Positions 47,301-59,400 of a DNA stretch of 64,000 bases are shown here, piece after piece. Below the pieces are notes generated by a model, which worked only from the letters and a program-made list of their open reading frames with translations, did no database searches and was not told the DNA's origin. Origin of the DNA: Bimuria novae-zelandiae CBS 107.79 (taxonomy: Eukaryota > Ascomycota > Dothideomycetes > Pleosporales > Didymosphaeriaceae); the NCBI GenBank assembly GCA_010015655.1, contig ML976700.1, forward strand, positions 393,008 to 457,007, in the 5' to 3' direction. Made by a program: the position numbers and the translations under genes. Positions within the stretch are counted from its first letter, which is position 1, and the number at the start of each line of letters is the position of its first letter.

Positions 47301-49559
47301 AGGTTACTTACTTATAGCGCGCACGCGACTAATTATAGTATATAAAGAAAGAGGCGCTAGACGCCTATAGCGCCTATATATAAAAGTTTAACTACTTGCA
47401 TAGCTATTCGCACTAGTACCTTGCCCTATACTACTATAATCGCACTATTCTAACTAGTGCCAAACAGACCCTATAAATAATAAGCCTAAAAAGCTCGCTA
47501 CTAAAGAATTTAAATAATAGTAGACAAGCCTGCCTACTAAGATAATTATAGTGTTCTTAGATGGCTCGGAACAGCGTACAGAAAACGGCGAGCGCCACGT
47601 AACCTATGGATACGCTATATACTAGGGCCAGAGTCTACTATATATAGGTAAAGGCTCCCTTAACACGCGGGCCCACGTCTTCGACGCAGAAGCAGTAGGG
47701 GCCTAGAGAGATCTTTAACACGTGCTATAGACTTAGGCGCACCGCCTAAGCCAGATTTAGATATGTGTAGATAGCATATTAGTTATCTAGGGTATTAGGG
47801 GAGACCCCGCGCCGTTATTCTAGTGGGCCTTTATACGCTGCTAGGAAGCTATAGACACCTAAGATATTTAAATCTAATAGTTACTAGGCTATATAGGCAT
47901 TAAAGGCAATAAGCTAGCTAATTAGCTAGTAGATAAGGTAGCTAAGGACCTACGCCTACCCACAGGGAAGGTAGCTAACCCTATAATATTAGGTCTACGA
48001 TCTAATGCGCGCGTATATATACGCGCTATATAATAAGAGTAGTAGCGCACACGCACACTAAATCTCTCTATATAATATAACTAGTAGGGCCTAGTATACA
48101 CCCCCTTTAGGCAACCGCCAGAGCTGGAGCTTACACGCCCCGCCCTGGCCAAGCTCCTATTTATAAGGACAAGACACGGCAACTACGCCTGGTACTATAG
48201 GAAGTTTAAGCATGATAAGGAGACCCTTACGTGCACCTATAGAGTAGACCTGGCCCTAGACTATATTATACACTGCCCACGAATAGTGCGACGCTTTAAC
48301 TATTAGCTATAATACCTAATATATCCCCTAATAAACACTAGAGAAGGAATATAGTACCTTAGGGCACTAAGCCTAGGAGAATACGCAACCCTTCTTATAC
48401 TTAGTATTAATAATAGTATACGTTAGTAAGTAACTAGCTAACTATATTATAAGTAAGCGGACGTAAACCCTTGCTTTAGGCAAAGTAGATACGCTACCTA
48501 CTTATAACTTACTAAGGTATCTACTATATAAGACTTAGCTCTCTCTTTTATATACCTATATGCGTGTATATATCTTTCCTTACCTCTAATAAGTCTTGGC
48601 ATGCTTCTGTACAGGACTAGGGGCAGCTAGAAGACTACCCCTTTTCCCACTATTATTACACAAAGGCTAGATTAAATAGCTAAGTCGCCCCTATCTGGAG
48701 AGGGACAGCAGCAAGAGAGGCCGCTCCTATAGCAGCGGTAGCACTAGCATAAGTGGCCCTTACTAAGTGCAGGGCACGTCTACATACCCCCTGGGAGGTT
48801 ACATAGGACGTAAAACTAATACTACTACTACTACTACTACCATCTCTCTGTGCAGAATGAGCTTTTAAAGCATAAGAATAAGGGCTTAAAGGAGGCTCTT
48901 TAGCATAAGTAGAGGCATAAGAAGAAGAGCAAAGTTCTTAACTTTTAATAGCGCTAAGAGTATTATAGTGGCGCTATCTACTAGTCTCCCCGTAAGTTGC
49001 GCGAGGCTCGAGCTAGAGAAGTAGTATAGGAGCGAGATAAGATAGAGGAGAAACTCTAAAAAGCACGGACTAAGAAGTAACGCAAGGAGGCTTAACTATA
49101 GCGTTAAGTAGAGCTTAAGGGAAAGCGTATAGAGAGGTAGAGGCTTAAGGAGATAAGGGAGGTTAAGTAAGCTAAGAAAGTAGCTAAACGCGCGCGTAAA
49201 GTTAAAGCTTAATACTAAAAAAAACTTACTTAATAAGCTTAAAAGCGCAAGTAACTAGCCTTATAAGTAGCCCTGTTAAGTAATAAGCGTTAAAAACGCG
49301 CTAGCGCTACTTACGCTGGTGTTTAAGCTAGAGATAAGCTATTTGCTGCTCCACCCAAAGTCACATTACGTGGCCGCAGCGTCAACCTCCCACAAAAATT
49401 TAAATAGTACAAGTTGATCGCAAGCATCTAGTTACTGCATTACTACGTTTTTATGAACATTGAGCTATTGTGTGGCGTTGTACGGCTTCAAATTTGAGAT
49501 CGCTGAGATGGTGTTCGCGGGGCGTTGCGCGAATCCGGGCGTTGCGCGCACGGGCATGT
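41370..49559 (+). mobile_element. Pogo-B, Fot1/pogo-type DNA transposon, split by a LINE
   Basis: TIRs: left 41,370-41,420 (ACATGCCCGTGCGCGCAACG...) and right 49,509-49,559, its reverse complement. TA on each side (41,368-41,369, shared with Pogo-A, and 49,560-49,561). The transposase starts at ATG 41,469 with MDPIQAAIKELESHELGDRL, a helix-turn-helix start typical of fungal pogo transposases. It meets TAA at 41,565, continues through YNMDKKGFLIG (41,930-41,965) to 42,765, and resumes after the LINE at 48,848 (QNELLKHENKGLKEAL), ending near 49,410. Length without the LINE is 2,108 bp. Confidence 0.92.
42766..48838 (+). mobile_element. LINE-1 of the window: long non-LTR retrotransposon with endonuclease, RT and RNase H
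   Basis: 6,073 bp, inserted in Pogo-B with TSD ACCATCTCT (42,757-42,765 and 48,839-48,847; its left edge merges with the tail). ORF1 about 42,950-44,700 ends in a Cys-rich region near 44,080-44,230. ORF2: endonuclease (GGDFNTKHDIF near 45,080; VLDLSFSNIAFAKTKV near 45,220), reverse transcriptase 46,090-46,900 (RYADNI near 46,635, the usual ADD turned to ADN), RNase H 47,540-48,000 (FLDGSE, DAEA, CVDS). 3' end is a short (ACT)n tail. The layout fits Tad1/I-like LINEs. Strongly RIP-altered, so inactive. The 5' end may be complete but cannot be proved. Confidence 0.9.
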
Positions 49560-49606
49560 TATGGGGGAGCAGTGCACTTTCACAGGTTTGATGTCTTGGT
49601 AAATAA

Positions 49607-52600
49607 TCACCCAAGGACAACCTTGATGGGTTTAGAGCAGTTCTCCTCCCATATAACCTTTGGGACACGCCCCGCAGCTCGCCGATACGCAATATCGCCT
49701 TGACGTTCAATCCAGAGTACATTGTAGAAATGATAGTCTCCCCTACTATTGCCATCCTTCACAGGATTCGAGGCGCGTCTCTCAGCATCTGGGGACCTGT
49801 TACCTCGAGCTGACCTCCAAGCTTGACGCGTGTTGTCCGGAAACATGCAAGGGTGACTCTTCCACCATCTAGACATTTCATCCTCACTGTCGTTTTCTAT
49901 GCTGCCACTTGATAGAACCTGCTCAAACCAAATAGTCCTCAGCTCGTGGCGGTACGAATAACTACCGACCCTGTCAATTTTCTCCTCGAATGCAGACTCC
50001 AGCTCCGCGTAGGCTACAGATCCTGTAGAGATAGCAATCAGCTCAATCCCCTCGCCAGGTTCAACCTTGGTGTCATCCATCTGCCGGAGTAGCCCTGCTG
50101 ACCTGCCTTGCGTGTCTTGTAAGCAAAGAACATGGCATATATCTTTGAAAGCCGGACCTTCAGTAAACTGAGGAAGATTAAAGACTGATGTTTTGAGACT
50201 CGCACATTTCGTCATCTCTTGTAGTGGCTTAAGAATTGCTCTAATGCGGAAGAAAGCCTGTGCTGCTTCGCAAGACAGGAAAGGCCAGATACTTTGATTC
50301 AAGGCCGTTGACAAAGCAGCATCATTGATAGGCACTGGATGTTTGAAACGGCTAGTAGTGTCGGACGAATGAGTGAAATAGACGCTATCACTCCCACTGG
50401 AGGGTTTGGAATAGTCCCCTGTATTTCGAGACCATCCTTTAGGAAGCTTTACATCTTGTTTTGTGCGGAGGTCCTTGTACTGTTCTTGTCGCGGTGGGCC
50501 GAACGGCTGGTGCGCAGTAGAAAAGATTGTGGAATTCTTCTGCTGGAGGGTGTACTATCTAGAAGCTACCGAGTATGTATGTGTACGAGCGTAAACATCG
50601 CTAGTCCCAGATAGGTGTAGCCCTCTCAGAAAGGTGAGTGGCAACTAAGCAAGGGTAGGAGTAACCATCTCATCGAGTAAGAGCCATTAAACCGTCACAG
50701 TTCTAGTGTCACGGGTCCATCGAGTCGCAGCTCCTGTTGCATGTCTTCGGATAACACAGACCACCGCACGAGCCCTTGAGTCTGCCAAGTCAACGCTCGA
50801 GACTGGTAGTCTTCGCGATGAGAGTATGCGAGTCCAGTTCGAAGGCTGAAGGGATCGACTGGGCACTGCCAACCACACCATGACCATGAAGGGAGATGTC
50901 TGGAGGGTGCTACTGCGCCTCCGTCTTTTGCGTTTCTGCGCTTTGCTCTGCTGAAGGGCTGCCACAGTAATGCAATATCAAGGAATAACTGTGGCAAGCC
51001 ACTAAGAAAACCGAATGGAAAGCTGCGCATGAGAGAGTTCAGAACGCCGGAAAATGCTGGTAGGGAATCTTGGGGGTAGGTGAAATCCCGGCTATTGTAG
51101 AGACACACTAGCTCGATGTACATGCCGAAATCTGGCCAGGAGATGGACGACATCTGGCGCGCTATATCGTAATACGGCCCAGTATACGAGCCATTTGTCT
51201 CTGCATTTGACCCTGGAATTAGCTCGTGCTTGTCCCAGACGCAGCGCTGGCAATCCCAAAACATGTCTCCGTTAATAAAGATGACGGCCCTCTTTGACAG
51301 GATCTGCTCCTGAAACGTCCACCCGCGCGTGGCCCACTTGGAATCAAAGAGGTTCTGGTAAAGGCGCTCAATATACGCCTCGGCAGGTGATCGATTAAAT
51401 GGTACGAAGCCACCCATTCCTCTCTCTTCAGTATTTCGCCGCATTCCGAATAGCCCTGATGATGATGCTGCGGCTATGATGGTAAAGTATGCGCCAGAGT
51501 AGATCTCATCCATATGCTCGACTTGTGCGCGCGTGTTTCCGTTGTCCTGGACAATGCACAGACAATCGACCCATAGGAACCTCTCTCTAAGCTTCCGTAC
51601 GACATCGATAGCATCCTTTATTGCCTGTGGCAGGTGAAGTGCAGCGGTTCCATTGAGATAGCCTGGCTTCTGAAATTCAGACAGATTGCTCTGCTTCAGC
51701 AATAGCCTCTCTGCCTGTGGAGGCTGTGCATTTGCTTCATCGTAATTCCAGACATAGCTTAGAGCTATGTATTGGGAGACTGTATGCCCTGGCACTATGC
51801 GTGCGTCCCGAGTGTCAATGACCCAATCGGGGATTTGGTGCGGCCGCCGTTTTTGAACTGGGATAGGCTGGCAGTGACCATTATGCTGCTCATCGCAAGC
51901 TTTGATCCATCGAGCGAGAAACCGATAGACAACCTCGAGGCCCACTTTGGCCTTGCAGTCCATATCTGCCTTGCTAGTACCGCGCAGTCGCTTCACAACC
52001 GCCTGGTGCCCCCTCTCGAAAGCCCACAATAGCGGCGTCATACTATTCTCATCCTTCGAGTCCGGATCCGCTTTGCCGCTATCAAGTAGCAGTTTGACGA
52101 CAACCTCGTGCCCGTTTCGTGCAGCCCACGATAACGGCGTTTGACTTGACAATGTGTCCTTCAGATCCGCGTTTACTTTACCAGTATCAAGCAGCACCCT
52201 GACAACCATATTGTGTCCATTCCGTGCAGCCCACAGTAGAGGCGTTCCACCACACTCATCCTTCCAGTCCGGGTGTACTTTGCCGGTATTGAGCAACTGC
52301 TTCACAACCTGCAGGTGCCCGCTTCGTGCAGCTAACCACAGTGGCGTCCGACCAAGCCTATCCTTCGAGTCCGGGTCTACTTTGTCGCTATCAAGTAGTA
52401 GCTTGACAACCTCCTCATGCCCGCTTCGTGCTGCCCAAGATAATGGTGTCTGTCCTGACGCCGCATTCTTCAAATCAACGTTCACTTTGCTACTATCAAG
52501 CAGCAGTTTTACAACTTTATGGTGTCCGGTCTCTGCCGCTAACGACAGCGGTGTTCGGCGGAGCCTCGTATCTCCCGAAACTTCGTTAATTTTGTTGGTA

Positions 52601-53073
52601 CCATTACGCCCGTACTCCGAGGTCCACCACAGCGGTATCAAATACCAGTCCCCCTCTGAATCGGGGTCCACTCTGCTGGTATCGAGCAGCAGTTTCACAA
52701 TTGTCTCGTTTCCATTCTCTGCAGCCAAAGACAGCGGGGTCTGACCTGACGTATCCTTGGAGTCTGGATCGACTTTACTAGTATTAAGCAGAGTCTTAAT
52801 AACTATATCGTATCCATTTCGTGCAGCCCGCGATAGAGGCGTCCCACCCCACTCATCCTTATAGTCCGGATCCACTTTGCTGGTATTAAGCAGCAATTTG
52901 ACAACTGCCTCGTGTCCGCTCTCCGCAGCCCAAGACAGCGGTGTCTGACCTGACATATTCTTTGAGTCCGGATCCACTTTGCCGGTATTGAGCAGCAGCT
53001 TCACAACTCCCTCGTGCCCGTTCTTTGCAGCCAAAGAAAGTGGTGTCTGACCTAACGTATCTTTCGAGCCTGC
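49607..53073 (-). pseudogene. ankyrin-repeat HET-domain gene, 5' end cut off by copia-1
   Basis: Minus-strand gene entering from copia-1 in the middle of an ankyrin unit (SKDTLGQTPL at 53,066). About 11 ankyrin units of 34 aa (53,040-51,930, one degenerate) precede a HET domain: IALSYVWNYDEA (about 51,775), LPQAIKDAIDVVRKL, LWVDCLCIVQD, MDEIYSGAYFTIIAA, WATRGWTFQEQIL (about 51,335). The first long ORF runs to 50,695. The C-terminus lies on 50,554-49,607 (LPKGWSRN, YFTHSSDTTSRFKHP, VLWIERQGDIAYRRAAGRVP), reached by a phase-0 join 50,713 to 50,554 (intron 158 nt) or by two introns. HET proteins act in fungal incompatibility. No stops in the exons, so the break is the insertion; a truncated product from an internal Met is possible. 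Confidence 0.8.
51930..53070 (-). repeat. array of about 11 ankyrin-coding units, about 102-bp period
   Basis: Units share the core AA(R/E)(N/S)GHExVVKLLL(N/D)(T/S)xKVDPDSKD..GQTPLSW. Adjacent units are strikingly alike at DNA level, as in fungal NLR-type repeat domains under concerted evolution. The fifth unit (about 52,560-52,645) has lost the consensus. Confidence 0.85.
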
Positions 53074-53269
53074 TGTGAACCAAATAACTAATGTATATCC
53101 CCCTCTGCCTCTAGAGGTAAGCTATCTCCTATATACCCAGGCGCAAACATCCTAGATAACTGGCAAACAGCAAACAAAAGGAAAATAAGCCATCAGCTCG
53201 GTGGCAAACATCAAAAACAAACAAAAGGAAAACAAGCCATCAGCTCAGTGGCAAACATCAAACCTCACA
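53074..53269 (-). repeat. copia-1 3' LTR (196 bp)
   Basis: In plus orientation from TGTGAACC to CTCACA, followed by the complement of a polypurine tract (GGTGCGAGGGGGTG). Holds two tandem copies of an ACAAAAGGAAAA.AAGCCATCAG unit (about 53,173-53,262). GC-normal. Its first 94 bp equal 63,907-64,000 base for base. Confidence 0.88.
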
Positions 53270-56205
53270 CACCCCCTCGCACCTCCCACATGCTGGAGGG
53301 GCGATCGCCCCGTATATGAAGCCGTAGACGTACCCGCAAAAGTGGCTATCGCCAGATTTCATAGTGTTAAGCTTTTTACTTAACGTTTTTCCCGACAAAT
53401 CGTCCACGGAGATCCACGAGATAGAGCTGCCTTACAAACTCCGCATGTTTCTACTTTAAGAGCAACTTCGTAAGCCCGTCTACTAGCATTTTGGTTGTTA
53501 GCACCTATCTCACATGGAGTTATCCTGCCTCTACTTCTTAACGGATCCACATTTAGTGTATGTCCACGTGTTTAATGCTCGTTTTTAGGCGGTCTTCCTA
53601 CTTATTAACAATGCCTACTATCTGCTAGTTATTATATATAATAACCGGCGTCTTATTTAGCTTAAAACTAATCCCCTTAAAAAAGCGTAACTATTCCTAA
53701 AGTTATAATCTAGCGGTTAATAGAGCAAGTAGCTCCGTCTTTATTATTAACTTGCTAATAGTCCTTTACACCGTAGATCTCTAATTAACTAGCAAATTAT
53801 ATAGTAAGAAGAAATAGCTATAGCTACTCTAGCGCGTCTCTATAACGTCCGCATACGACGCGTCTGATGCTCTGTAAAAGACAGGATTAAGGTTACCTCC
53901 AGCGAGGATTTCGATAGCGCTGTCGCCGTCGTCACTACTGCCCTAGAGAGCGTAGTACTTTGTTGCTAGGAGATAGACCCACACCTTAAGTGCGTACTAT
54001 ACATGCAACTGCCTAGGATTAGTAAAGTAACATGCTAAAATAATATGCGAGCGCGCAATATCTAGACGCGTCTAGCAAGTAATATATACTAAGCTACTAA
54101 CTAATTACTAGTAATACGTCCGTCGTTTAGTATTAGGCTCCTCTATAAAAGCCTACAAGTTATTTACATATTATGGTAATAAAGCCTTTAGCGTCTTGCC
54201 CTCCAGCTTTACATTAAATTAATAAGCGACCTTGTTAATATACTTATCTTGTAATAACCAAATCTTACGCTACTTCCTGTCTCGAAGTACTTATACGCCT
54301 AGGAACTATGTAAGTTCTCCTATTATCTTTAAGTTATAGTGTTTAACAAGCTTGCTAGCAATGCTATCGAACAAGCGTTAGTTACTACAATAGTAGGCAA
54401 TTATAATATTATTAACAAAGACAAATAATATAAGGTAATTATTTATATACAAGCATAGGAACCCTAGGACACGCTTAAGGCCTAATTTCTCGACTATACA
54501 ACAGAAATCTTTATGCTAGAGTAGTGCTAACTCCTTTAAACCATATAGAGCGCGCAAGACCTCTAGGAACTTGCCATTATTACTAAAGATGTCTAAGGTC
54601 TCCACTAAGAGCTTGCGATCAAGTAGGGCGTTTAAGAAAGCGTTAGGCGCGTTATACTACCAAAGCTCTAGGTCGAACTTATTAGCAATCACTAGTAGGG
54701 CCTAAAAACTTCGTGCTGCCAGCGTCGCTGCGTAAGTATCTCTATACTACTCCTTAAGATCTCCTCGTATAATAAGCCGCGCCTTAAACTTATAAAGATA
54801 GCTATCCTCGTCGAACTTGTAATTAAATACCTATATAAGCGAGAGTACCTTAATACCTTGCTTAGCCGCCATCTTTCTAGTCATCTTTATCTTATAGAAA
54901 CAGCCCTTATCCCACACCTAGCAATACTTTTGTTAAACGGCCTCTATAAACTGCTTGCCAAATTAGTAATACTTTAGCTAGTGTATAGACTTTGGTTTAG
55001 GCAGTAATTAGCTCCTGTAAAGTTGCTAGTTATTAAGAAAGCTAGATCCGCCATTTTAGCCTTACTTAATATTTATTAAAGTTATAAAAGCATAAAGATA
55101 TTTGTTAACGCGCCTAGCGCCAAAAATTGCCGCATGTAACTAAGGATTATTATAGTTCGTTAGCCTACGCTTACGCCTGCCTGAAACGATATTTTCCTCT
55201 AAAAAATCAAGGTTTTAACGCTAAGGAGCATTATTCGTATGCCTATTAGGTATATAGTCTAGTATTTTAGTTATAGAATAGTTTATAACTAGTTACTAAG
55301 TAGGTAAAGGCGGTGTTAAGTGCGCGTAAAAAAATTAAGTATCTCTATCTTCTTATGCTAAGACTCTTTCCCTTAACACTAAATCCTCCTTACCCCTAAG
55401 CTACTACTATAATTAAGCCTTATCTTGCTCTAATTCGTTTTCTAGCGTTTGAATTTATTCGTCTAGAATAACGTTGTCGCCTCGATTATCTAGATTTCCA
55501 GCTACTAGGCATAATATATTACAAAATAAAGCGTCTACTATACGCTGCATCTCTTTAACTTACTTAGCAATTGCGGAAGCCTTCTTATCCACTCTATGCT
55601 CGACTTAGGAGAGAACTCCCCTGTTAGACGCAGTTAATTACTAGAGTAATATACGCGCTCGCGCTTACTAGGTTATTAGTAAGTCCTCTACTTTAATATT
55701 ATCTTTATTTAGCATCTTTAGCATATCTAATAGCTTAATAGATCTCGCAATAGCTTGCGCGTTATACCTATCTTTACTACCTTTATAAAAACGACTTAGG
55801 TTAAAAACAACGTCTCTTACGTAAACAACTTGGTCCTTTGTTGACAGCCTAATCCTAAAGATATTAGTTAAATTATACCCTACAAGATGGCTAATAAGAG
55901 CCCTAGACTACGTCTTTATAGCCTTTAGTAGGTGTTTGTTCAATACGTATGCTCGACAACTAATAGGCCACATGTAGGAGACGATAGGCTTGTATCTTTA
56001 GACAATCTTATACAGAGTTTTCCAGCCTAACGACCTCGTTGGCGTACAGTTAAGTAAGTACCCTACTATCTTATACATCTCGTTCGCTAGCTTCTTAGGT
56101 AAGTTAGCCTACAACGTTAGCGCTCTCGCCCTCGTACTAAGCGTCTTTCTAGCTATTTCAGCGCCGCCATTCTACTCTAGTGTGTCCAATGCCCGCAGCT
56201 CTAAG

Positions 56206-56398
56206 TGTCACGGTTTATGGCCCTTACCTTACAAGATAGTTGCTCTTACCTTGGCATGGTTGCGACTTACCTTCTACCTATCCAGGACTAGTGTTGTTTG
56301 TGCCTGCGCACCTATATCTTCTGTAGTTTTTAGATAGTATAACCTTAGTTTAATCCTTTAATTTCCTTACGTACTGTCCAGCTCTGCTTACCACAATA
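56206..56398 (+). repeat. copia-2 5' LTR (193 bp)
   Basis: TGTCACGG to CACAATA. Differs from the 3' LTR by a few transitions only. Confidence 0.93.
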
Positions 56399-56412
56399 GT
56401 TATAAGCCTAGC
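56399..56412 (+). promoter_or_regulatory. copia-2 primer-binding site, half-tRNA(iMet) type
   Basis: GTTATAAGCCTAGC directly follows the 5' LTR. Apart from three RIP-type transitions it equals the copia-1 site GTTATGAGCCCGGC, complementary to the anticodon stem-loop region (GGGCTCATAAC) of initiator tRNA-Met, as in Ty5 and Drosophila copia. Confidence 0.65.
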
Positions 56413-59400
56413 TTATACCTAGGATTATTCTTACCTACTATTATAACGTTACTCTACTTATAAGTCGCACGTTGCTATACCGCGTTCTCTACGACGCACC
56501 TGTTTACTTGCGCATCCCTACGGCGCACATACTAGGATCTCTGCCTAGATCTATTAAATACTGTCAACTATAGCCTCTGTAATAGCTACTAAGTTTAACC
56601 CCGCTGTGACGCGAGTCACTATTGTCCTAAACACACTAGATAACTAGTTTACCTAGTTATTTATTCGCCAAGACGTTGCTAATTAACATAGCCTCTAGTA
56701 ATATATTAACCCTAATATAGTAAAGGAAACTCTCCCTAAGCTATAAGAGCCTTTTAAGCCTTACCTTACTAATTATAAGCTTAAAGCTACTAGACTCTCT
56801 TACTTATTTACTAATAATCGAGATTCCTATTAATAGGAATGTAATTAATAGGAACGCTGCCGTACTAAGTATTATACTTAAGCAAAGGCACTAGCTAACT
56901 TAAACACAAATATTAGTAAGATAATTACTACACGTTACATACACCTAATTAAGGATTACGATACCCTGTACGACTAACTAGTTATACTTAAAAAGTTCTT
57001 TTACCTTATAGACGCGACACGTCGCCGCAAGCTTACTAATAAGTATAACGCTTTTAAGACTGCGCCACGAGCTGCAAAGAAAATTAAGCAATAGCTATTA
57101 GACTAGGTATATATTATAGCTTAGGGCAAGGCTATTAGCTTGCCTAAAACTAATAGTAATTAACTATAAGAGGACTTCCTTATTGCCTGTAAAGTAATTA
57201 ATTAAGAATACGCCACTTCCTGCCTACGCGAGATCTTTAAGCATAAAGCACGAGGCACCACTACCAAGATAGCATCTCTAGAGACGTACGTCGCCAAGAT
57301 AACTACATATCTACGACGCACCAAGCCACACTTAATAGGCCTAGTAATAGCTACTACTAAGCTTAGAGTCGCAAAGCAAGTTAATCTATAGCCTATAAAA
57401 GGTAATTGCGGTAGCAGCCGTGACTAAGATAAGCCACCTAGAAACTATGTCTATAGAAAAAAGCATTAGTACACTAATTGCTTTATTCTTAACCCACGCC
57501 ACCTATAACGTCCGAAGGACTATTAGCCTATAGCTAAGGCTATACGCAAGGTTAAGGAAGCACAAAAGGACTCTAAGATTAATATACGTATTAAGACTAC
57601 TCTTGGGAAGTAGGTAGCCTAATAATCTTAGAATACTAGATTACTATAAGTTAATAATAGCAATCCTCCTGCTAAGAACAGCAACACGTTTATAGTAATT
57701 GCTAGCCTATTACACATTAGTATTGATTAAGCCAATTCTCTTAAGCTTAAATCTCTTGAATCTCTCGAAGAATAATCGAACAATAATTTAAAAATAATCA
57801 CATTAAATAACAACGCTGAGCCTAACGGAGAGCTTATAGTAATAGTTAGAGACAACGCTGATAAGGCTAAGCTCCTTAACTAATAGATCGTTGATTTAGG
57901 ATCAAACACCTACGTTATTAATACAGAGTTATGGCATGGCTAGAAGAGGATAAACGATAATCCGTAACGTCGCTATATTCACGCTGACAATAGCTAAATC
58001 TTAATTATAGCTTAGGGCACGATGGAACTCGTCGCTTAAACACTATATAGGATATAAACGCTAGAGTTAACGCATGTCGTATATATTAAAGGCTTTTTTA
58101 TAAGCTTATTAGGACTTGCTCGCTGCCGTATAGAGTCTATCTATTTTAACTCTAGCCATGATGTCCTGTATATGCGCTAACCATTAAACGTTATTACCTA
58201 ACTTAAGTATAATAGAGGCCACTAGCTAATAGATGCTAAACTGTTATATTAACTGCCGCTATCGCTTCTACGCTTACTATTAAGTATATTTAAGGCATTA
58301 TACCGCCTATCGTACGCGCTAAAGCCTACTAACGTTATTAATTAGCGTGCTGCTTATTATATCTAGGCCTATCTAGGCTAGAAAGTAGTTGACTATCTTA
58401 AATTAAACGTTAAAGGTGTTTAATTAACTAGAGAACACATAGACTATTAATATAAGATATATATTAAGACTTAAATAACTTATATTATTTTAAGGCGCCT
58501 GGCCAAGAGCCGCGCATAAAAACCATTCTATTAAATCGCGATAGACCTTATCTACATTATCCTTATAGGAGAGGAGTGTATTAACGGCAGTAAGTACGCC
58601 TTGCACTTTATAAATAAGTACTTAAAGTGGCATGAAATTGCCACAGTTAAGCGAAAAGATAAAATAACCCTTATACGTTAGTTTATATCCTTAATCCGCA
58701 GGATCTAGCGTGTATATAACGCTAACGTAGTCGCTATTTAGTGAAACAATAAGAGAGGATTTAAAAATAACCTTATTAATATAACAAAAGAGCTAAGTAT
58801 ACTATATGAGCCAGCACCTACTAGAACAAAGGAACCAAATAGACTTATTAAACGTGCTAGCGGAGTACTTACACAGCGAGCTCGCGCTATGCGCATACAC
58901 GCCAAACTGCTAAAGAACCTATTATATAAGATATATCGCACTGCCGCGTACATCCTTAACCGCACGCCCACAGAAGCACTAGGCTGGAAAACGCCGTACG
59001 AGGTTGTATAGGGACAAAAGCCACTCGTTGCTTATATAAGGCCTATTAGCTATCGCGCCTACGTCTATAATCGCGATCTAAGAGCTACTAATAAGCTTAA
59101 ATCGCGCACTCTTATTAGCTACCTTATTAGCTACTAAGGCACTAATATCTTCCGCATATAGCTGCCTATAAAGGATACTATTATTATTACACGCAATGTT
59201 ATATTTGAGCCTACACTCTTCTTTAATAGGATAGATAGGTATCCGTCAGAATTAGTGCTTAAGGAAATAATCGAACTACTTAAATACTTAGAGGAACATT
59301 AATATAATATTAATATTAAAGATTTGTTAACTGCTCGTCAACGTCGCCGCCTAGTAGAAACACCTACGACCTTAGCTTTAGGAGCTATAGGCTCCTAGGT

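Noticed and set aside
49465..49755. ORF overlapping the Pogo-B right TIR
   Set aside because: Crosses the transposon/host boundary and overlaps the true HET C-terminal exon in another frame.
58738..58971. 77-codon minus-strand ORF in copia-2 integrase
   Set aside because: Opposite strand to the readable integrase; AT-rich chance frame without motif.
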